Below, piece by piece: positions 7,633 through 16,600 of a stretch of 27,855 bases of DNA. The notes below the pieces were generated by a model, which saw only the letters and a program-made list of their open reading frames with translations, searched no databases and was not told the DNA's origin. Origin of the DNA: CAYPXN01 sp964470915 (lineage in GTDB: Bacteria > UBA10199 > JADFYH01); the NCBI GenBank assembly GCA_964470915.1, contig CAYYEM010000020.1, positions 1 through 27,855 on the forward strand, read 5' to 3'. Each line of letters starts with the position of its first letter. The first letter of the stretch is position 1. A program made the position numbers and the translations under genes.

Positions 7633-8649
7633 ATGCAAAATGACTATATTCATGTTCAAAGTAGAAACCCTCACCTTTTGAGAATGAGACAAATTCTAGT
7701 GTCACACCCTGAAGTAAAGGAGCTTTTTGGCAATAATCCTTGGACGGCATTTTACACCTTACTTCTTGTAATCCTTCAGTTCTTTTTAGGAGCGTACTTG
7801 GCTCATTCTTCATGGTGGTCATTCCTTCTTGTTTCTTATTTTATAGGAGCCACAGTTAATCACTCACTTTATGTGATCGTGCATGAATGTACTCATAATC
7901 TAGTATTTAAAAAATCTCTCTGGAATCGCCTGCTTGGAATTTTTGCCAACTTCCCGCAAGTATTCCCTTCTTACATCCAGTTTGCAAAATATCACACTCT
8001 TCACCATACCAATCAAAGTGAATACGATTATGATGCTGATCTTGCCAGTTATGCAGAAGCCCGATGGATTGGAAATTCAGCTTGGAAAAAAGCTCTCTCC
8101 CTTGCCTTTTTCAGCGTAGTGCAAGGGGTGATTCGCCCTCATCGTTTACAAAAAGTTAATTTTTGGGATCGTTGGTTTGCATTCAATATCGTCATTCAAG
8201 TACTTGTGATGTCTATTTATTTTTATTTCTTTGGCTGGAAAGCCATCCTCTACTTAAGTCTTTCTACTTTTTTTGCATTAGGCCTACACCCTTTGGGAGC
8301 TCGCTGGATACAAGAACATTATGTGATAAAAGAAGGTCAAGAAACCTATTCTTATTATGGACCCTTGAATAAGCTATGTTTCAATATGGGCTTTCATAAC
8401 GAACATCACGATTTTATCCGTGTTCCTTGGTCTCGACTCCCTCAACTCAAAAAAATAGCTCCAGAATTTTATGATTCTCTTTATTCCCATAAATCTTGGA
8501 CACTTTTACTATACCGTTTTATTTTCGACCCAAACTTAAGTTTCTTTTCTCGAATCGTACGCCCTAGCAAAAAAACTAGTACCCCTTTAGAAAACTTTGA
8601 TGAAACAGTTAAAACCATTCCTTTAGAGGCTTCTCAAATTGCCCTATAA
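7633..8649 (+). CDS. DES1-like sphingolipid delta-4 desaturase (membrane fatty acid desaturase)
   Basis: A 338-residue membrane desaturase with the three histidine boxes HECTH (84-88), HTLHH (121-125) and HNEHH (255-259). The similarity to eukaryotic dihydroceramide desaturase (DEGS1/Ifc) is far stronger than to generic bacterial desaturases. It shares the N-terminal 'P-H-x-x-R-x-x-I-L-x-x-(H/Y)-P-E-(V/I)-K' segment, GLHP before the last box, EHY...G-x-ETYSYYGPLN, and (F/Y)-HNEHHDF followed by P...LP.L..IAPE-FYD. The human enzyme makes ceramide by placing a 4,5-trans double bond in dihydroceramide. The protein starts at ATG 7633. It is followed, 138 bp later, by Spt and the ceramide genes, consistent with a dihydroceramide or sphinganine substrate. 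Residues after about 310 are a variable tail. Confidence 0.88.
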   Translation: MQNDYIHVQSRNPHLLRMRQILVSHPEVKELFGNNPWTAFYTLLLVILQFFLGAYLAHSSWWSFLLVSYFIGATVNHSLYVIVHECTHNLVFKKSLWNRLLGIFANFPQVFPSYIQFAKYHTLHHTNQSEYDYDADLASYAEARWIGNSAWKKALSLAFFSVVQGVIRPHRLQKVNFWDRWFAFNIVIQVLVMSIYFYFFGWKAILYLSLSTFFALGLHPLGARWIQEHYVIKEGQETYSYYGPLNKLCFNMGFHNEHHDFIRVPWSRLPQLKKIAPEFYDSLYSHKSWTLLLYRFIFDPNLSFFSRIVRPSKKTSTPLENFDETVKTIPLEASQIAL

Positions 8650-8691
8650 ATAAGTCTAATCATTTCAATAGTATTCACTTAGAATTCTTAA

Positions 8692-8721
8692 TTGACATTG
8701 CTGCTTTCTAATGTCATTTAT
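8692..8721 (+). promoter_or_regulatory. Candidate promoter/operator of the ceramide operon: TTGACA box within a palindrome
   Basis: In the 138-bp gap before Spt there is a perfect -35 hexamer, TTGACA (8692-8697). It overlaps a perfect inverted repeat TGACATT-N10-AATGTCA (8693-8716). The expected -10 region 17-18 bases on is only a poor AT-rich match. A dimeric regulator bound to the palindrome would block or recruit polymerase at this site. The inverted repeat could instead be a weak RNA hairpin, but it lacks a T-run, so it is not a convincing terminator for the desaturase gene. Confidence 0.4.
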
Positions 8722-8787
8722 CTACGTTTTAAATTTGAAATTTTTTTATGTTTTTGGGGATATAGGTGAGGAAGGGTCTCTTAAATT

Positions 8788-10071
8788 ATGACCAAAAAGC
8801 GTGATATCGAGCACCTAGTGGGTCAGCGTCATCAAATTGCCTCTATGGAGGGAAATGACGTATTTTCAAAAGCCCATGAGTTCCAAAAAGTACTCCAAGC
8901 CATCCAAGATACCGGACTCTATCCTTACTTCCAAGCCTTAGAAGTAAATCTAGGACCTGAAGTCATTATTCGTAATAAAAAAGCTATTATGCTAGGGTCT
9001 AATAATTACCTTGGACTCACCACAGACCCTCGTGTACGACAAGCTGCTATCGATGCTATCAAGCAATATGGCACCAGCATGACAGGTTCTCGTTTGCTTA
9101 ATGGAACTATGGAACTGCATGAGTCCTTCGAAAAGGAGCTTGCAGATTTCCTCAAAAAAGAAGCCGCATTAGTTTTTACGACAGGCTATCAAGTAAATAT
9201 TGGCATTATTTCAGCACTATGTACGCCAAACACTTGTCTCATCATGGATGAATCCAATCATGCTAGCTTGTTTGATGCAGCTACTTTATCAGGAAGCAAA
9301 CTCCGTTTGTTTAAGCATAATAATACTCAAGATTTAGAAAGAGTTTTATCCCAAAGGCCTCATACCGAAGCTAAATTTGTTGCGGTCGATGGTATCTTCA
9401 GCATGGAAGGTGACATCACACCTCTTCCTGAAATTACGCAATTATGTAAAAAATATGGTGCCCGCTTATTGGTAGATGATGCTCATGCCTTAGGGGTTTT
9501 GGGTCCAAAAGGACAAGGGACAGCTGCTCATTTTGGACTCATTGACGAAGTTGATCTTATCATGGCAACTTTTTCAAAATCATTTGCTTCTACAGGCGGT
9601 TATGTAGCAGGCGATAAAGTAGTCATTGATTATATCAAGCATCACGGCCGCTCCATGATTTTTTCAGCCTCGATTACTCCACCTAACTTGGCAGCTGCGC
9701 GCATGGCACTCAAAATTCTAAACGAAGAGCCCTGGCATGTTCAAAAACATAAAGAAAATTCTAAAAAGCTAAAGACAGGTCTTTTAGAAATGGGTTGGCA
9801 GGTGGGTCCTTCTGAAACAGCGATCTTACCAGTACATGTAGGAAATGACATGACAACTCTGATGTTATGGAAAGATCTCCTAGAAGAAGGAGTTTATGTA
9901 AACCCGGTTTTACATCCAGCTGTTGAAAAAGATAAAGCTCTTCTTCGAGTTTCCACCATGGCGACACATACAGACAGCCATATCAACCAAGCACTAGATG
10001 CCTTTCAAAGCGTAGGTGAAAAATACAATCTTATCGAAAAACGTGTGATCAATGTCTCACGCAGGTCTTGA
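8788..10071 (+). CDS. spt: Serine palmitoyltransferase (alpha-oxoamine synthase)
   Basis: A 427-residue PLP-dependent alpha-oxoamine synthase, which condenses L-serine with a long-chain acyl thioester to give 3-oxosphinganine. Visible are the His that stacks on PLP in DESNHAS (His158), VDDAHALG (Asp230, His233) and the Schiff-base lysine in TFSKSFAS (Lys264). The run GGYVAG followed by SMIFSASITPP is typical of bacterial Spt rather than of BioF or Kbl. The N-terminal extension of about 45 residues before YPYF is longer than in BioF. The start at 8788 is preceded by AGGAAGGG. The stop overlaps the acyltransferase gene by 20 bp, and the SDR follows with an ATGA overlap, giving the Spt-bCerS-CerR set known from Caulobacter-type sphingolipid synthesis. 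A KBL/BioF assignment is the main alternative, and context argues against it. Confidence 0.9.
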   Translation: MTKKRDIEHLVGQRHQIASMEGNDVFSKAHEFQKVLQAIQDTGLYPYFQALEVNLGPEVIIRNKKAIMLGSNNYLGLTTDPRVRQAAIDAIKQYGTSMTGSRLLNGTMELHESFEKELADFLKKEAALVFTTGYQVNIGIISALCTPNTCLIMDESNHASLFDAATLSGSKLRLFKHNNTQDLERVLSQRPHTEAKFVAVDGIFSMEGDITPLPEITQLCKKYGARLLVDDAHALGVLGPKGQGTAAHFGLIDEVDLIMATFSKSFASTGGYVAGDKVVIDYIKHHGRSMIFSASITPPNLAAARMALKILNEEPWHVQKHKENSKKLKTGLLEMGWQVGPSETAILPVHVGNDMTTLMLWKDLLEEGVYVNPVLHPAVEKDKALLRVSTMATHTDSHINQALDAFQSVGEKYNLIEKRVINVSRRS

Positions 10072-11191
10072 AATTATTCCCGTAAAATCTAAAAAGAGTT
10101 TTAAGGAGTTTGTAAAATTTCCTTACGAGCTCTACAAACATGATCCTCATTGGATCCCCCCTTTATTCTTAGAAAGAAGCGAAGTTCTTAATCCTAAAAA
10201 AAACCCTTATTATCAACATGCTTTGGTTCAACTCTTTTTAGCTAAAAGAAATGGAAAAGTAGTGGGAAGAATTTCCGCTCAGATTGATTTTGAATATGAA
10301 AAACGTTACAAAACAAGATTAGGCCAGTTTGGTTTTTTTGAATGCGAAAATAATTTCGAAACCTCTCATGCGCTTTTCCAGACAGCAGAAAAATTTCTAC
10401 AGGAAAATGGCGCCACCCACATTCAAGGCCCCTTTAATTTTTCAATTAATGAAGAAGTAGGATTACTCATCGAAGGCTATCAAGAGCCTCTCATGCTCAT
10501 GATGCCTTATAACCCGCCTTACTACGTCGACTTAATCGAAAAGGAGGGTTATAAAAAAGCTAAAGATCTTTATGCCTGGAAATATGAAATTGGCGAAGTC
10601 TCAAAAGATGCTGCTCAAATTGCTGAACAAATCAAACTGTATCCGGGTTTATCATTACGACCTATCAACATGCAAGACTTGGACAATGAATTAAAAAAAA
10701 TAATCGAGATTTTCAACTCTGCTTGGTCTGAAAACTGGGGCTTCGTTCCTTTTACTGAAGCTGAAATTAAAAAAATGGCTAAAGACATGAAAATGTTTGC
10801 AGACCCTGAAGGTATTTTGATTGTTGAACTTGAAAAAATGCCCATTGCTATGGTCGTGATGCTTCCGAATATTTATGACATGATCTATGATCTCAATGGT
10901 AAACTTTTTCCTTTTGGAATTTTCAAACTCATTTATCGCTTGAAAAAAAAATCATATTCTTCCGGAAGAATGCTCCTTTTGGGAGTCAAAAAAGAATTTA
11001 GAAATACGGCTTTGGGAGGTTTAAGCATTTTACTTTATGCAGAAAGCCATCAGCATGGTTTAAAAAAAGGGATTCGTTGGGGAGAGCTTTCCTGGACGCT
11101 TGAAGATAACAAAGCAGTCAATATGGGAATCGAATTTATGGGCGGTAAAAAATACAAAACTTTTCGGATTTATGAGAAAAAAATCTCATGA
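10052..11191 (+). CDS. bcerS: GNAT-type acyltransferase, probable bacterial ceramide synthase
   Basis: A 379-residue soluble protein. It opens with a segment of the form FV-x-FPYELYKHDPHWIPPLFLER and ends with a GNAT-like core containing RMLLLGV (about 309-315), a helix from LGGLSILLYAESH, and ELSWTLEDNKAVNMGIEFMGG. These features fit the large acyltransferase family (often annotated as N-acetyltransferase or hypothetical) to which Caulobacter bCerS belongs. That enzyme N-acylates 3-oxosphinganine and is unrelated to eukaryotic membrane ceramide synthases. No membrane helices are evident. The gene lies within an overlapping operon, 20 bp into the end of Spt and with its own stop sharing ATGA with CerR. 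The order of genes matches the proposed order of reactions. Acyl donor (CoA or ACP) cannot be told from sequence. Confidence 0.82.
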   Translation: MSHAGLEIIPVKSKKSFKEFVKFPYELYKHDPHWIPPLFLERSEVLNPKKNPYYQHALVQLFLAKRNGKVVGRISAQIDFEYEKRYKTRLGQFGFFECENNFETSHALFQTAEKFLQENGATHIQGPFNFSINEEVGLLIEGYQEPLMLMMPYNPPYYVDLIEKEGYKKAKDLYAWKYEIGEVSKDAAQIAEQIKLYPGLSLRPINMQDLDNELKKIIEIFNSAWSENWGFVPFTEAEIKKMAKDMKMFADPEGILIVELEKMPIAMVVMLPNIYDMIYDLNGKLFPFGIFKLIYRLKKKSYSSGRMLLLGVKKEFRNTALGGLSILLYAESHQHGLKKGIRWGELSWTLEDNKAVNMGIEFMGGKKYKTFRIYEKKIS

Positions 11192-12168
11192 AAATCTTCA
11201 TCACCGGCATTTCAGGTTTTTTAGGCTCCCATGTTGCAGAAACCCTTCAACAACAAGGCCATGAAATTTTTGCTCTCGTTCGTAAAACAAGCAAACTCAA
11301 TCATGTGAATTTCCATTTTCATCCTATTGAAAGTGAACTCCCTTACACTGAAAATTTAAGCACTGTTCTTGCTCAAGTCGACGCCGTCATTCATATTGCA
11401 GGAAAAGTAAAAGCCCTCTCACAAAAAGAATTTGAAGAAACTAATGCCTTAGGAAGCTACAATCTTGCTCAAACTTGCCTGAAAGCAAACCCAAAACCAA
11501 AAATCTTTATTTATGTCTCAACAATTGCAGTCCTCAATCCCAGTCTCGATGGAAATGACTTCTGTATTCCTCCAGACAAATGCCATCCACTTTCTTGGTA
11601 TGGACAAAGCAAACTCAATGGAGAAAAAGCCCTGCAATGTTTAAAAGATAAAATGAGAGTTATTATTTTGCGTCCTCCCGTCTTGTATGGACCAAGAGAC
11701 GAGGAATTATTTCCTTTATTTAAAGCCATAAAACGGGGTTTTGCTCCACTTTATGGGGATGGCTCCAACCAGCTTTCTTTGTGTTATGTAAAAGATGTAG
11801 CGGATTGTATTGCAGGTTTTATCGCCTCTCCTCCCCCTCAAGATGAAATTTATTGCCTGGATGATGGAATCCTCCATACCTGGAAATCATTAGCGACAAC
11901 TATTTCAAAAAGCTTAAACAAAAAAATTTACACTCTTCCAATTCCCTCTTTCCTCTTTCCTATAGGCGCTTTCTTCACGCAACTTTACGCAAAGCTAACT
12001 TCAAAAGCTCAGATTTTTACGCTGAATAAGCTCAAGGAAATGAAGCAAACATCCTGGCTTTGTGGTTATGAAAAACTTGCAAAAGAACGTGGCTGGAAAC
12101 CTAAAATAAGTTTAGAACAAGGAGCTCAACTTACTTATCAATTTTATCAAGAAAACAAATGGCTTTAA
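11188..12168 (+). CDS. cerR: Extended SDR, NAD(P)-dependent; probable ceramide reductase
   Basis: A 326-residue extended short-chain dehydrogenase/epimerase-fold protein. The Rossmann motif TGISGFLG (residues 6-13) binds NAD(P). VDAVIHIAGKV follows, then YVSTIAV, and the catalytic YGQSK has Tyr138 and Lys142. RPPVLYGPRD and the YVKDVAD segment complete the family pattern. In the Caulobacter-type pathway the enzyme reduces the 3-oxo group, reportedly after N-acylation, to give dihydroceramide. The start codon overlaps the bCerS stop (ATGA), so the two are coupled. The 3' end lies 13 bp from the convergent PPTase gene, with no strong terminator visible between them. On sequence alone it could be any NAD-dependent epimerase or dehydratase; the assignment depends on the operon. 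Confidence 0.82.
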   Translation: MKIFITGISGFLGSHVAETLQQQGHEIFALVRKTSKLNHVNFHFHPIESELPYTENLSTVLAQVDAVIHIAGKVKALSQKEFEETNALGSYNLAQTCLKANPKPKIFIYVSTIAVLNPSLDGNDFCIPPDKCHPLSWYGQSKLNGEKALQCLKDKMRVIILRPPVLYGPRDEELFPLFKAIKRGFAPLYGDGSNQLSLCYVKDVADCIAGFIASPPPQDEIYCLDDGILHTWKSLATTISKSLNKKIYTLPIPSFLFPIGAFFTQLYAKLTSKAQIFTLNKLKEMKQTSWLCGYEKLAKERGWKPKISLEQGAQLTYQFYQENKWL

Positions 12169-12181
12169 GAAAGAATTGAGC

Positions 12182-12859
12182 TTAAATAAACGTTTCAACA
12201 TTTATTTCCTGAATATCGATTGCCCCCATTTCGCCTTTCACTGCAAGGGCTGCCTCATAATCCTGGTTTGGACAAGAAAGTGAAAGAAGAGAAATATCCT
12301 TAACCCAAAAAATTTTGCCCTTCCTCAGATTTTGAACTGGCAATTCAATTTTCTCAAGAGAATGAAACAACCCTGTCCCTTCACATTTAATGAAGGCTTC
12401 TTTGAGAGTCCATAGTTGATAAAAATGTTGGATACTACCCGCCTCCAAAATATATTGTTTTTCTGCCTCAGAAAAATTTTTATCTATAATCCCCTGCCAA
12501 TTTCTTTTTGCCTCACATTTTTCCACATCCACTCCCACTTCACTCTCAGTACTAAAAGCAATCAAGGCATAAGCTCCTGAGTGACTTCCATTAAAATAAA
12601 GTGGAGTAAAAGAATCAAAAAATGGTTTACCATAACCATTATAACTTATTGTAATTTCATTATTTTTAATTCCAGAATATTTGCTAATTAAAATCCTTAA
12701 AATCCCTCTCAAACAAACGAAGGCGATCCGATCTTTTTCAAACTGATATTTTTCAGCTCTTTGCTTTTCATCTTCCTGAAGACCGGAATGTAAAGTGTTA
12801 TAAACGGTCTTAGAAACTTGAGTATTAAAAAAATAAACTTGGAGGGGATTCACAAACAC
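12182..12859 (-). CDS. Sfp-type 4'-phosphopantetheinyl transferase
   Basis: A 225-residue Sfp/Gsp-type PPTase, which moves phosphopantetheine from CoA to the active-site serine of carrier proteins. The signatures are GVDVEK (Asp111 and Glu113, the Mg-binding residues), FSEAEKQYI (129-137) and FYQLWTLKEAFIKCEGTGL (146-164), with the essential W-x-x-KEA core. The N-terminal half has the RxxLRxxL-like segment and NGYGKP...FNGSHSG. The open frame reaches a GTG at 12859, but the GTG at 12853 gives a GTGA overlap with the thioesterase stop and a 223-residue product, and may be the real start. As last gene of the operon it presumably activates the ACPs of the ligase and the PKS. Confidence 0.92.
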   Translation of the reverse strand: MFVNPLQVYFFNTQVSKTVYNTLHSGLQEDEKQRAEKYQFEKDRIAFVCLRGILRILISKYSGIKNNEITISYNGYGKPFFDSFTPLYFNGSHSGAYALIAFSTESEVGVDVEKCEAKRNWQGIIDKNFSEAEKQYILEAGSIQHFYQLWTLKEAFIKCEGTGLFHSLEKIELPVQNLRKGKIFWVKDISLLSLSCPNQDYEAALAVKGEMGAIDIQEINVETFI

Positions 12860-13611
12860 ACACTTTCTATTTCCTGAGAAATAAAATGAACCAATTCATC
12901 ACGTTTACTTTGGATAAAGAAATGATCTCCTTCTAAAAATTTTGATTTAAATACGGAGGAGGTTAAATCTTTCCAAGCCAAGAGTTTAGACTCTTCGACT
13001 TCAGAATCTTGTGTTCCGCCTAAAACACACAAAGGAAGTGCCAAAGCTTCGCTCACTTGATATTGATAAGTTTCGACCATTTTAAGATCGGCGCGAATCA
13101 TAGGAATAAGAAGCTGCATCAATTCTTTATGTTTCAAAACTTCAGCAGGAGTGCCTTTCAAGCGATGCAACTCTTCTAAAAACTCTTTATCCGAAAGGAG
13201 ATGTAATTGTTTTTCTCGAGAAAGTGCTACATGAGGAGCACCAAAAGCGGATAAAAAAAGTTTTAAAGGCAAAGTTTGTTTTTCTTTCTGTAATAGCAAA
13301 GCCCATTCATAAGCAATCAAAGCGCCCATACTATGTCCAAAAATAAAAAAAGGTTTATCTAAATAAGAGGATATGGCCTGATGAAAAATAATCAGCATTT
13401 CTTTTAAAGAAGAAAATGGGGTTTCCCCAAAACGCTGCCCCCTTCCTGGCAGTTCTACCGTCAACAACTCCACCTGCTCACTAAATTTTGCTGGCCAGGT
13501 GCGATAAATCGCTGCACTTCCACCTACATGGGGAAAACAAAACAAGCGAACTTGGGCATTGGGTCTCGGAAGCCAGTTTTCTATCCAAGGATTTTTAGTA
13601 TCATGTTTCAT
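12850..13611 (-). CDS. Type II thioesterase (GrsT/RifR-like alpha/beta hydrolase)
   Basis: A 253-residue stand-alone thioesterase. The order of family motifs is FCFPHVGGSA near residue 25, the nucleophile elbow GHSMG (Ser94), GGTQDSEV with the catalytic Asp, and GDHFF with the catalytic His. Type II thioesterases remove stalled or misprimed acyl groups from PKS carrier domains. Because the adjacent PKS lacks a terminal TE domain, this enzyme may also release the final product. It begins inside the PKS stop codon (ATGA, 13608-13611) and ends over the start of the PPTase, so all three are translationally coupled. Alternative transfer of the acyl chain directly from the PKS to an acyltransferase would leave this enzyme an editing role only. 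Confidence 0.92.
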   Translation of the reverse strand: MKHDTKNPWIENWLPRPNAQVRLFCFPHVGGSAAIYRTWPAKFSEQVELLTVELPGRGQRFGETPFSSLKEMLIIFHQAISSYLDKPFFIFGHSMGALIAYEWALLLQKEKQTLPLKLFLSAFGAPHVALSREKQLHLLSDKEFLEELHRLKGTPAEVLKHKELMQLLIPMIRADLKMVETYQYQVSEALALPLCVLGGTQDSEVEESKLLAWKDLTSSVFKSKFLEGDHFFIQSKRDELVHFISQEIESVCL

Positions 13612-16600
13612 TGCAAAACACTGGGTGCAGACGTGTTTGAATTAGGCAAAGCTACATTTAACTTAGCATTCTCTATTTGTAAGTTTAGGTACTCAGCAAG
13701 TTGCAAAATGCTAGGACCTTTTAAAAGAAAGGCCATAGGTAATCCTGTTTTCAATCTGGCTTCAATATCATTTTTCATTTCAATCGCCATGAGAGAATCC
13801 AAACCAATGCTATTCAAAGTACTTTCTGCTGAAAGATTTACAGCGGAAGTACCTAAAACTTTAGCGACTCTTTCTTGAATCATTTTGACCAACGCTGCTT
13901 TTCTTTCTTCCGATGGAAGAGGTAATAAATATTCTTTAAAATTATCCCCTCTTTCTTCTCTGGAATTTGACAAAGAAGCATCTGCTTGAATCCAGTCTTC
14001 CAATAAATACTTTTTAACTATCTGTGGAAGCAAGGAGGCCATTTCTGACCACTGGATATCTGCTACAATGATTTCGGGTTTTTGATAACTTGATAAAAGC
14101 AATTCCAGACTCTCAAATGCTTTTTGTAGTGGAAGTGGACGTAAACCTTGGGTGCTTTGCTTAACTTCTCCTTGAGCTTTTGCTGCCATCCCCACCTCTG
14201 CCCAAGGCCCCCAATGAATGCTAAGAGCAGGAAGACCTTTCGCCTGACGTTCATGAGCTAAAGTATCCAGATAAGCATTAGCAGCTGCATAATTACTTTG
14301 TCCTGGAGAACCCATAACAGAAGCGAGAGATGAAAACATAACAAAGTAATCTAGTTTTTCACCTTGAGTAAGCTCATCCAAATACCTAGCTCCTTTTATT
14401 TTAGGAGCTAGAACTTCTTCAAAATTTTCCATACTTTGCTTAAGCACAATTCCGTCTCTTAAAATTCCTGCGGCATGAAAAATCCCACGAAGAGTCAACT
14501 TCTTTTGTCGTAGGTCATCGATCACAAGTTGTAATTCTTCTTTTTTAGAAACATCGGCTCGATAAACTTCCACCTGACAGCCCTTTTGCCGCAGTTTATC
14601 AATCACCCCTTGCGCAATGGTGGAAGGAGCAGAACGCCCCAATAATGCTAATCTGTTAGCTCCTGTTTGTTGCATCCACTGAGCTAGCTCCAGTCCAATT
14701 CCCCCCAAAGCTCCTGTAATTAAATAAACACCCTCTTCTTTCCAAAGCGATTTTCTCCGTGAAGAACTAAGATTCAACACTACTTTCCCAATATTTTTTC
14801 TCTGTGCCATGTAACGGAAAGCTTTACTTGAATCTTCAATCAAAAAGTCTGTGAAAGGCAGTGGATCTATTTTTTTATCTCTTAGATAGTCAACAATTTC
14901 GTCTAGAAAAACCTGAATCCATTCCGGTTTTTCACGAAGCACACGATCTAAATCAATCGCAAAGTAAGAAAGGTTATTTTGAAAAGGCAACAAACCTACT
15001 TTACTATTTTGATAAATATCTATTTTGCCTATTTCTAAAAAACGACCATAGGCTCCCAAAACAGAAATGCTTTTGGGAATAAAATCTCCAGCAAGAGAAT
15101 TTAAAACAAGATCCACGCCCTTGCCTTGGGTAATTTGCATAATTTCATCAGCGAAATCGAGACTGCGTGAATCCATCACATGATTCACTCCCAATTTCTT
15201 TAAAAACTCTCTTTTTTCAGGAGAACCTGCTGTCGCAAAAATTTCCAAACCAGCCATCTTGGCAAGATAAATAGCTGCAATTCCGACTCCACCAGCACCC
15301 GCATGAATCAGTATTTTTTCTCCCCGTCGCATTCGCCCTAAATGATTCAACGCATAATGGGCTGTTAAATATGCGATAGGAATAGTGGCGGCTTCTTCAA
15401 AACTGAGTGAAGCCGGTTTATGAACAAGCAATTCCTCTTTTGTGCTAACGCAGGAAGAAAAACTAAAGGGAGCAACTCCCAACACTTCATCTCCAATCTT
15501 ATAATGTTGTACTTCGGAACCTACAGCTGAAACTACACCCGAAAATTCTATTCCAATAGGAACAGGACCTTCAGGAAGACCTGGATACAAGCCCAAAGTT
15601 TTTAACACATCACTAAAGTTTAAAGCGGCTGATTTTACTTGTACTTGAATTTCATGAGACTGTGGAATCAAACGCTGAAATGCTTTGATCGTTAAAGCCT
15701 CTAAAGTTCCAGGATTTTCTATTTCTAATCTATAATCACCTATTTCTGGAATATGTAGATGTTGTAAATTCTGGTTTGTCTTATCTTCGAAATTAGCTGA
15801 TCGCAATCGAGGGACATATCTTTTGTTTCCTCTCAACAAAACTTGATCTTCTCCGGTAGTCGAAGCCAATTCTCGCAACCAGGCTTCTTGCTCAATTCGC
15901 AAATCTAGATAATCAATTCGTTTACAAAAAATTTCTGGGTGTTCTAGCAGAAAACTTCTCGCAAATCCCCAAAGGGTAGAAGCTTTTAAATTGTAAGAAG
16001 TTTGATCGAAAGCTTGTGCTTTTTGAGTCATGAGATAAATGGGTTTTACCTCGGAAAATTGATGCAAAAATGATTTCATGGCATGAAAAAAACCTGGCAA
16101 GGCATTTTCATCATCCCAAGCAAATAAAACACCACGATAAGCACTCCAAGATTTTTTTAGGTCGATACATAGCTTTTCAAAATCATCATAATGATTTGGA
16201 TTGATCTCATAACCTTGTGAAGTATTTTGAAAACTATCGCCTACCTTCACGGCGGTAATTTTCCCACCCTGATGAGCCAATGTTTCTATCAAAAAATCAC
16301 TCCGAACATCCTGGGGTAAAAAACAAAGCCAGTCTCCATCAATGTTTTGTGTATGATTTTCTTTCGATACTTCTTGAGGCATCCATTCCCATTCGTAAAA
16401 CAATCGTTCTAGGAATGAACTTTCTTTTGTAGAAGTTTGAGTTGCAAGAGCTGCAATTTCAAAACCACGCACCTGACTAATCAAACAACCATTCACATCT
16501 ACAAACTCAAGATCAAATTTTAGTTTTTTTGCCTCACTACTAATAATAGATACGGGCCGAAGTCGAACCCAAAGCTCAGCGGGACATTTTTCTAAAAGTT

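Noticed and set aside
12169..12181. A bidirectional terminator between CerR and the PPTase gene
   Set aside because: Only a short TTAAG/CTTAA pairing is present, with no GC-rich stem or T-run.
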